Positions 13,727-18,186 of a stretch of DNA of 18,186 nt are shown piece by piece. Source of the DNA: JANPLN01 sp041736155 (GTDB taxonomy: Bacteria; Bdellovibrionota; Bdellovibrionia; Bdellovibrionales; JAGQZY01); the NCBI GenBank assembly GCA_041736155.1, contig JBGSUL010000014.1, positions 1-18,186 on the forward strand, in the 5' to 3' direction. The notes under the pieces are model-generated. The model saw only the letters and a list, made by a program, of their open reading frames with translations. It searched no databases and was not told the origin of the DNA. Each line of letters begins with the position of its first letter. Within the stretch, counting starts at the first letter, position 1. The translations under genes were made by a program, and so were the position numbers.

Positions 13727-14442
13727 ATTTTCTTAGCAAAGGTGGATTCGCGTTTGTTGGCGAAGCCTTTGCGTTTTTCTACTGCGAAGTCGGCAGCGAC
13801 AAGGGCGCGGCGGAGTTCGCCGGTGCAGGCGTAGGTAGACATAAAACAGGGTGTGGCCGAAGCTCTCTTAAAAAAATCATGAAGAAATTCGGCGGTCCAT
13901 AGTTCGGGGCTGGTTTTGGCGCAAAAGGCGTCGAACAACAAGGCGTTCATCGGTGTTAGATCCGTTTGTAAATTCACGGGGCCTTCAATGCTTAAAATCT
14001 TTTTTTCTAACAACTCTTGCAGACGCGAAAATATTTTCTTCGCAGGGAGTGAATATTTCTCTGAATACAAAGGAAGAATTTGTTCGTAAACCGAGCGGAG
14101 AACAGAATCTTCTTCGTGCAGCCATGCCATAAAACAAGCGCGCAGATCTTCCACTAACTCAAAACTACGAATCTGTGTCGGCAACTTTTCTTTTTGCAAA
14201 GACTCACAGGCAATGAGGATTTCGTTGTAGCCCAAACCTAACCCGAGGGAGAGGAACGTGGGGGACGCGCAGTTTTCAAAAGCCAGGGCAACGGCAGGTT
14301 GGTAAATATAAAGTGTTTCGCTCAAGGCTCCCTCGAGGGAATGCATGGGTTCCCAGGTGGGGGGCAGACGGAGCGAAGGACTTTGATCGGCAGTGATAAT
14401 ATTTTTAAACTCAAATGGCATATATTGCTTCTGAAGGTTCAT
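13723..14442 (-). CDS. mnmD: tRNA 5-(aminomethyl)uridine-34 methyltransferase, MnmD type
   Basis: 239 residues. It matches the methyltransferase half of MnmC without the C-terminal FAD oxidoreductase. Signatures are the SAM-binding LSLGLGLGYNE (64-74), the catalytic region LLFDAFCAKTSPELWTAEFL (168-187), TYACTGELRRAL (203-214) and the closing KRKGFANKRE (223-232), which matches the K.KGFG.KRE motif of E. coli MnmC. It methylates nm5(s2)U34 to mnm5(s2)U34 in tRNAs reading NNA/NNG codons, in the cytosol. A stand-alone MnmD needs another source of nm5U, either from the ammonium route of MnmEG or from another cmnm5-to-nm5 enzyme. No good Shine-Dalgarno precedes ATG 14442; Met8 (14421) is an alternative start. 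It is divergent, 39 bp apart, from the radical SAM gene. Confidence 0.88.
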   Translation of the reverse strand: MNLQKQYMPFEFKNIITADQSPSLRLPPTWEPMHSLEGALSETLYIYQPAVALAFENCASPTFLSLGLGLGYNEILIACESLQKEKLPTQIRSFELVEDLRACFMAWLHEEDSVLRSVYEQILPLYSEKYSLPAKKIFSRLQELLEKKILSIEGPVNLQTDLTPMNALLFDAFCAKTSPELWTAEFLHDFFKRASATPCFMSTYACTGELRRALVAADFAVEKRKGFANKRESTFAKKI

Positions 14443-14454
14443 TTGTGTTGCCAG

Positions 14455-14465
14455 AACCGTCGGTT
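14455..14465. promoter_or_regulatory. Palindrome between mnmD and the radical SAM gene
   Basis: AACCG-T-CGGTT is a perfect 11-bp palindrome in the middle of the 39-bp divergent region, where both promoters must act. It could be an operator shared by both genes or chance. Confidence 0.3.
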
Positions 14466-14481
14466 TTCGTTAGTTAATGCT

Positions 14482-15441
14482 ATGCGTTTTGGCTCGGAAC
14501 AGCTCCCTTATAACCCTATTTCTACCTATTACAAAAAGCTTTTTGGACAAAAAGTTTTTAAGGTGCCGGTGTCCATTGCCGAAGATTGCCCTAATCGCGC
14601 CGGGATCAAAGGGATGAAGACGTGCATTTTTTGCGATGAGCATGGTTCCTTTGCGTATCCCAAAAGTCAAAAAGAGGAACTGCTCAAGCAAATCCACGCC
14701 CACAGAGCCAAGGTGGCCGAGCGTTTTAATTCACAGAAATTTTTAATTTATTTCCAAGCGTACACGAGCACATTTACGCAACTGCAAAAAATCAAAGAAG
14801 CGTTTGCCGTGGCCTTAGCGGAACCCGATGTGGTCGGCATTGTGGTGGGCACGCGCCCCGATTGTCTCTCCGATGCCCTTTTGGATTTATGGAAAGAGAC
14901 TTCGGAAAAAACCTATCTCTCTATCGAAATCGGTGTGCAAAGTTTTGATAATAAACAATTAGAATGGATGCGTCGCGGACACACGGCGGAGCAATCCATA
15001 AAAGCTTTGCGACGCATTCATGAGCGTTGCCCCAAGGCGGATCTCGGTGTGCATTTGATGTTCGGTTGGCCCGGGGAGACGTTGCAAGATGTGCGAACGG
15101 CGGCGGAACTGTGCAACTCATTGCCGATCCAAAACATTAAACTTCATAATCTGCATGTTCTAAAAAATACACCCTTGGAAGAGATGTTTTTAAAAAACGA
15201 ATTCACGCCCGTCGAATTTCCCGAGTATTGCGAAATGGTCGGCACGTTCTTGAGTGAATTATCTCCAGACATTTACCAACACCGTCTTGCGGCGCTCGCT
15301 TCCCACTGGGAAGAGTTAGTGGCGCCTGAGTGGACACGTTACAAAATGACCACGTATCAAAAAATGATCGACTACCTTAACAACAATGATATTTACCAAG
15401 GGAAAACTTGGGCCGCACCCTTGGAGTTGGCGCAGTTATAA
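14482..15441 (+). CDS. TIGR01212-family radical SAM protein (YhcC/YtqA-like)
   Basis: 319 residues from ATG 14482. The frame is open for 61 codons further upstream, but that part lies opposite mnmD and has no family similarity. The [4Fe-4S] cluster motif is C-x11-C-x2-C (CPNRAGIKGMKTCIFC, C36/C48/C51), the diagnostic spacing of the E. coli YhcC and B. subtilis YtqA family. Also visible are QAYTSTF, GTRPDCLSD, LSIEIGVQSFD and HLMFGWPGET, all Elp3-like radical SAM barrel motifs. The exact reaction is not something I can state as established. The pairing with a wobble-uridine methyltransferase suggests tRNA modification. It heads a plus-strand run with the aldolase, mtnA and mtnP genes, 23 bp before the aldolase start. 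No Shine-Dalgarno is evident. Confidence 0.9.
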   Translation: MRFGSEQLPYNPISTYYKKLFGQKVFKVPVSIAEDCPNRAGIKGMKTCIFCDEHGSFAYPKSQKEELLKQIHAHRAKVAERFNSQKFLIYFQAYTSTFTQLQKIKEAFAVALAEPDVVGIVVGTRPDCLSDALLDLWKETSEKTYLSIEIGVQSFDNKQLEWMRRGHTAEQSIKALRRIHERCPKADLGVHLMFGWPGETLQDVRTAAELCNSLPIQNIKLHNLHVLKNTPLEEMFLKNEFTPVEFPEYCEMVGTFLSELSPDIYQHRLAALASHWEELVAPEWTRYKMTTYQKMIDYLNNNDIYQGKTWAAPLELAQL

Positions 15442-15464
15442 TAAACAGCGATGAAAGAAAAAGC

Positions 15465-16133
15465 ATGAAAAAAAAAGATGAGCAACAAATCGAATTAGTC
15501 AAACAAGCCATTGTTCGTTATTGCAGTCTTCTCCATAAAAAAAATATGTTGGCTGCTGCCGATGGCAATGTGAGCTATCGCATATCTGATGGCGAAATCC
15601 TTATCACACCGTCGGGGGTTCCCAAGGCATTTATCGAAGTGGATGACATTGCGGTGATCGATCTCGCCAATAATATTATTAAAGGTCGTCCTTCGGGAGA
15701 GCGCCAGATGCATCTCGAAGTGTATCGCAAATGTCCACAGGCGCGCGCGGTGGTGCACGCTCATCCTCCGTCGGCCATTGCGTGGTCGGTGGCCTTCCCA
15801 GAGATGACTGAGCTTCCGTCGGAATGTTTGTCAGAAGTGATTTTGGCCGCAGGACGAATTCCCATTGTCCCTTACGCGCGACCAGGTGGGATTTCCATGG
15901 GAACCAATTTACATCCCTACATGCCCCAATGCCGAGCAATGATTCTTAGTCGTCATGGTGCTCTTTGCTGGGGCGAATCTCTGCGCGAAGCCTACTGTGG
16001 CATGGAACGAATTGAGCACTCAGCAGACATTCTCTTGCGCGCGAAATCCCTCGGCCAACTGACTTCCTTGCCAGACGATGAAGTCGCTGCTCTTCGCGAA
16101 ATGCGCCAACAAATGGGGGAGAGACTTTTATGA
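15465..16133 (+). CDS. Class II aldolase, probable methylthioribulose-1-phosphate aldolase
   Basis: 222 residues from ATG 15465; a TTG start further upstream would overlap the radical SAM gene and adds nothing conserved. Class II aldolase/adducin fold: DGNVSYR (33-39), TPSG (48-51), and the active set E79 (SGE), H98 and H100 (VVHAHPP) and H164 (SRHG). The E79-H98 spacing of 19 equals that of L-fuculose-1-phosphate aldolase (E73-H92), so the zinc site and catalytic acid are intact. Followed by mtnA and mtnP, it probably cleaves 5-methylthioribulose-1-phosphate to DHAP and methylthioacetaldehyde. The alternative is MtnB dehydratase of the full methionine salvage pathway. HAHPP is more aldolase-like than the HTHS pattern I recall for MtnB. 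Its stop overlaps the mtnA start (ATGA). Confidence 0.8.
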   Translation: MKKKDEQQIELVKQAIVRYCSLLHKKNMLAAADGNVSYRISDGEILITPSGVPKAFIEVDDIAVIDLANNIIKGRPSGERQMHLEVYRKCPQARAVVHAHPPSAIAWSVAFPEMTELPSECLSEVILAAGRIPIVPYARPGGISMGTNLHPYMPQCRAMILSRHGALCWGESLREAYCGMERIEHSADILLRAKSLGQLTSLPDDEVAALREMRQQMGERLL

Positions 16134-17146
16134 TGTTATCGTCGCGTGCTCTTCGCTATGAGGCGGGGCAACTGCTCATCTTGGACCAGCAACTCCTTCC
16201 TCATGAACAAATGTGGATCTTGATTGAGAATCCAGAGCAAATGATTTCAGTGATTCAAGCGCTCAAAGTTCGCGGCGCTCCACTGATCGGTGTGGCGGCC
16301 GTTTTATCCTTAGCGGATTGGTATGTAAAACAGAAACCATCTCGTGCCGATTTTTTAAAAAAAGCCGAAGCGATGCGTGCCGCACGTCCGACAGCAATCA
16401 ATTTGATGAATGCGGTCGATCGTTTAACGAGTTGCTCAGAGTCCGCGATTTGGCAAACCGCGCTGGATATTTTTTATGAAGATGTTGAGTTGTGTGAACA
16501 GATGAGTCTCTGTGCGAGTGAGCACATCGCAGATGGAGATGGCGTGCTCACTCATTGTAACACCGGTGGATTAGCGACAGTGGGAGTGGGGACCGCTCTT
16601 GGCGCGATTCAAAAAGCGTGGCAGCAAGGAAAAAAAATCCATGTCTATGTCGACGAAACTCGTCCTTTGCTTCAGGGAGCTCGCTTGACGGCCTGGGAAT
16701 TGGAACAGATGGGGATTCCGCACACTCTCATTTGCGACAACATGGCGGGAGTTCTTATGTCACAGGGGAAAATTCAAAAAGCTTTTGTGGGAACAGATCG
16801 TATTGCGCTCAATGGCGATTTTGCCAATAAGGTGGGAACGTATTCTGTGGCGGTCTTATGTCACTATCACAAAATTCCCTTTTATGTTGTCTCCCCCTCA
16901 ACCACAGTGGATGCTCACTGTGCTACGGGACAAGATATTCCCATCGAAGAACGTAAAGATTTTGAAGTACGTGGCGTGGAAGGTTCGTTTGGATCTGTGC
17001 AGTGGGCATCACAGGGATCACCGGTTTTCAACCCAGCCTTTGATGTCACTCCCGTGGATTTGGTCAGTGGAATTGTTATTGATAATATAAGTTACTCGCA
17101 AACGACATTAAAGTCGGGCATTTTAAAAGAAAAGTTTAAGAGGTAA
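16130..17146 (+). CDS. mtnA: Methylthioribose-1-phosphate isomerase
   Basis: 338 residues, the normal length. It converts 5-methylthioribose-1-phosphate to 5-methylthioribulose-1-phosphate in the cytosol. Conserved blocks are KVRGAPLIGVAA (46-57), THCNTGGLATVGVGTALG (141-158) with catalytic C143, VYVDETRPLLQGARLTAWEL (172-191), CDNMAGVLM (202-210), GTDRIALNGDFANKVGTYSV (221-240) with catalytic D223, and NPAFDVTP near the C-terminus. These two residues correspond to Cys160 and Asp240 of the Bacillus enzyme. The related eIF2B-like and ribose-1,5-bisphosphate isomerases lack this exact NTGG...DETRP set. The start overlaps the aldolase stop by 4 nt, with GGGGGAGAG 8 nt upstream, so translation is coupled. 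Confidence 0.95.
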   Translation: MMLSSRALRYEAGQLLILDQQLLPHEQMWILIENPEQMISVIQALKVRGAPLIGVAAVLSLADWYVKQKPSRADFLKKAEAMRAARPTAINLMNAVDRLTSCSESAIWQTALDIFYEDVELCEQMSLCASEHIADGDGVLTHCNTGGLATVGVGTALGAIQKAWQQGKKIHVYVDETRPLLQGARLTAWELEQMGIPHTLICDNMAGVLMSQGKIQKAFVGTDRIALNGDFANKVGTYSVAVLCHYHKIPFYVVSPSTTVDAHCATGQDIPIEERKDFEVRGVEGSFGSVQWASQGSPVFNPAFDVTPVDLVSGIVIDNISYSQTTLKSGILKEKFKR

Positions 17147-17149
17147 TGC

Positions 17150-17171
17150 CAATAGCGAAAACTTGCTATTG
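17150..17171 (+). promoter_or_regulatory. Hairpin in the mtnA-mtnP gap
   Basis: CAATAGC and GCTATTG (7 bp) surround GAAAACTT in the 42-bp intergenic region. It lies just upstream of, but does not cover, the mtnP Shine-Dalgarno (AGGGTGGA). It could affect mRNA processing or relative expression; it is too weak for a terminator and lacks a T-run. Confidence 0.35.
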
Positions 17172-17188
17172 CTAGACAGGGTGGATTT

Positions 17189-18034
17189 ATGTGGGCAATT
17201 ATTGGTGGTTCAGGTTTTGAAAAGTTTGATGAATTCGAGGCACTCGACAATCTCAGTCGTGAAACACCTTTTGGAAAATGTTCCGAAGGAATCAAAAAAG
17301 GCCGTGTGGCGGGGAAAGAGGTTTTATTTTTACCACGTCACGGATTGCATCATGATCTTTCACCCACCGAAGTGAATTACCGCGCCAACATTTACGCTCT
17401 CAAAATGCACGGAGCACAACAAATCCTTGCCTTTTCAGCGGTAGGAAGTTTGCGCAACGAATTACCTCCCGGCGACATGGTTGTCCCCACACAATATATC
17501 AATGCCACCAAATGGCGAGTGCCATCTTTCAGCGGCAATGGAATTGTATCGCATACGTCGTTAGCCGTACCGGTCTCGATGGCATTGGTTGCAGAAACTA
17601 AAAAATTGGCCAAGAAAGTTTCTTTTGCCTGTCACTTCGACAAAGTGAGCGTGGTTGTTGAGGGGCCTTATTTTTCTACGAAAGCGGAATCTCACATGTT
17701 CCGTTCGTGGGGAGCTGACATTATCGGTATGACGGCCTTTCCCGAGTACGCGTTAGCGCGCGAAGCGGGCCTGGCATTTTTGCCGTGCAGTTTTGTGACC
17801 GATTACGATTGCTGGAAAGACGATATTCCCCACGTCACCGTGCACGAGGTGATGGAAACTATGAAGAAGAACAATCTCAAAGCGTTCCAAATGGCCAAGC
17901 TCATCGTGAATATGTCTGGAGATATTTTAAAAGGCGCGACTGAGATCGAAAACGGTCTAAAAAATTCCGTAATGACACCTTCGGCACAATGGACCGCCGA
18001 GCAAAAAATGTGGATGGGCGTACTGACAAATTAA
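17189..18034 (+). CDS. mtnP: S-methyl-5'-thioadenosine phosphorylase
   Basis: 281 residues, the usual size of class II MTA phosphorylases (trimeric PNP family). It splits methylthioadenosine with phosphate into adenine and methylthioribose-1-phosphate, the substrate of MtnA. Signatures are IIGGSGF (4-10, phosphate loop), LPRHGLHHDLSPTEVNYRAN (48-67), SAVGSL (83-88), GDMVVPTQYI (95-104), EGPYFSTKAESHMFRSWGAD (158-177), MTAFPEYALAREAGL (181-195) and VTDYDCW (203-209). D205 and D207 match the adenine-recognising aspartates (DYD) that separate MTA phosphorylases from guanosine/inosine phosphorylases. ATG 17189 has a clear AGGGTGGA Shine-Dalgarno. It is the last gene of the plus-strand run, with no strong intrinsic terminator after it. 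Confidence 0.93.
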   Translation: MWAIIGGSGFEKFDEFEALDNLSRETPFGKCSEGIKKGRVAGKEVLFLPRHGLHHDLSPTEVNYRANIYALKMHGAQQILAFSAVGSLRNELPPGDMVVPTQYINATKWRVPSFSGNGIVSHTSLAVPVSMALVAETKKLAKKVSFACHFDKVSVVVEGPYFSTKAESHMFRSWGADIIGMTAFPEYALAREAGLAFLPCSFVTDYDCWKDDIPHVTVHEVMETMKKNNLKAFQMAKLIVNMSGDILKGATEIENGLKNSVMTPSAQWTAEQKMWMGVLTN

Positions 18035-18071
18035 ACGAGATCCATCGCTCCGCTCAGAAATAATGGACGCC

Positions 18072-18117
18072 CCCTCTTGCCAACGAGGGCTGGTTACCTC
18101 AATACAGTAAAACTGTA
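18072..18117 (+). other. Structured non-coding stretch before the IS110-like ORF
   Basis: CCCTC/GAGGG (18072-18089, loop TTGCCAAC) and TACAGT-AAA-ACTGTA (18103-18117, perfect) lie in the 101 bp between mtnP and the transposase start. IS110-group elements carry a bridge RNA in the left non-coding end, so these could be part of it. They might equally belong to the mtnP 3' region. The element boundary is not visible. Confidence 0.3.
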
Positions 18118-18135
18118 AACAAAAGGGGGAAATCC

Positions 18136-18186
18136 ATGAGGAACGTAGTATTTATTGGTTTAGATGTCGATGATAAAAAATTCCAC
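18136..18186 (+). mobile_element. Partial IS110-type transposase (N-terminus, runs off the window)
   Basis: ATG 18136 follows a strong Shine-Dalgarno (AGGGGGAA). The 17 visible residues, MRNVVFIGLDVDDKKFH, match the opening of IS110-family DEDD transposases, where the Asp of 'hIG(I/L/F)DV' is the first catalytic residue. The family moves by a RuvC-like plus serine-recombinase-like mechanism and, in the IS110 group, is guided by a bridge RNA. Only the N-terminus can be seen, so the element could be intact or a remnant. Confidence 0.65.

Noticed and set aside
14299..14481. 61-codon upstream extension of the radical SAM frame
   Set aside because: It is antisense to the conserved start of mnmD, and homologs begin near ATG 14482.
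15408..15464. TTG start giving the aldolase 19 more residues
   Set aside because: It lies inside the radical SAM gene and encodes no conserved residues. ATG 15465 gives the usual family length.
1..18186. Idea that the window is a composite transposon, because both ends carry transposase starts
   Set aside because: The two ORFs belong to different IS types and the genes between them look like ordinary chromosomal functions.

Overview
The window reads as chromosome of a Gram-negative, didermic predator-like or environmental bacterium, most likely Bdellovibrionota. This is inference from several signs: two lipoproteins with the lipobox context YQ[A/N]CGQ, a DUF1552/DUF1592 pair of the type found in Bdellovibrio, Myxococcota and Planctomycetota, a high share of exported proteins of unknown function, and proteobacterial-style housekeeping genes. 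No rRNA, tRNA or CRISPR array is visible. Both ends run into mobile DNA: the N-terminus of an IS3/IS66-type OrfA on the minus strand at 1-91, and the first 17 codons of an IS110-type transposase on the plus strand at 18136-18186.

Layout. 120-5785 is an exported-protein block. It holds an unknown secreted protein (minus), a Tat-exported DUF1552 protein and a DUF1592/1588 lipoprotein with one CxxCH motif (both minus, translationally coupled), and a divergent unknown lipoprotein (plus). The two flanking unknown genes carry the same 24-26 bp upstream element with a TCTCA-TTT-TGAGA core, in the same orientation relative to each gene, so they are probably co-regulated. 5810-8076 (all minus) holds a membrane-bound hexapeptide acyltransferase, a small anchored protein and an AraC-type regulator. 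8077-8328 has no protein gene but contains a strong plus-strand intrinsic terminator preceded by two hairpins, a candidate small RNA. 8329-10599 (minus) holds an unknown exported protein and a nitronate monooxygenase-family flavoprotein. 10623-13726 (plus) holds a DUF4442 hotdog protein, an exported EEP-family phosphatase/nuclease, then a three-gene module of membrane protein, ECF sigma factor and small membrane protein (DUF6249-like, sigma, DUF5056-like). A 10-bp stem covers the sigma factor's ribosome binding site.

13723-18034 holds tRNA-modification and sulfur-salvage genes. A stand-alone MnmD-type tRNA methyltransferase (minus) is divergent from a YhcC/YtqA-family radical SAM protein (plus). 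Downstream of the latter, on the same strand, come a class II aldolase, MtnA and MtnP. MtnP and MtnA turn methylthioadenosine into methylthioribulose-1-phosphate. The aldolase has the FucA-type Glu/His/His/His set, and no other methionine-salvage gene is present locally, so the trio looks like the 'DHAP shunt' for 5'-methylthioadenosine rather than the full methionine salvage pathway.

The most interesting points are the MnmD-radical SAM pairing (it mirrors YtqA-YtqB in Bacillus, where an unrelated enzyme does the same methylation), the probable MTA DHAP shunt, the shared upstream element in the exported-protein block, the hairpin over the ECF sigma RBS, and the candidate small RNA at about 8140-8325.
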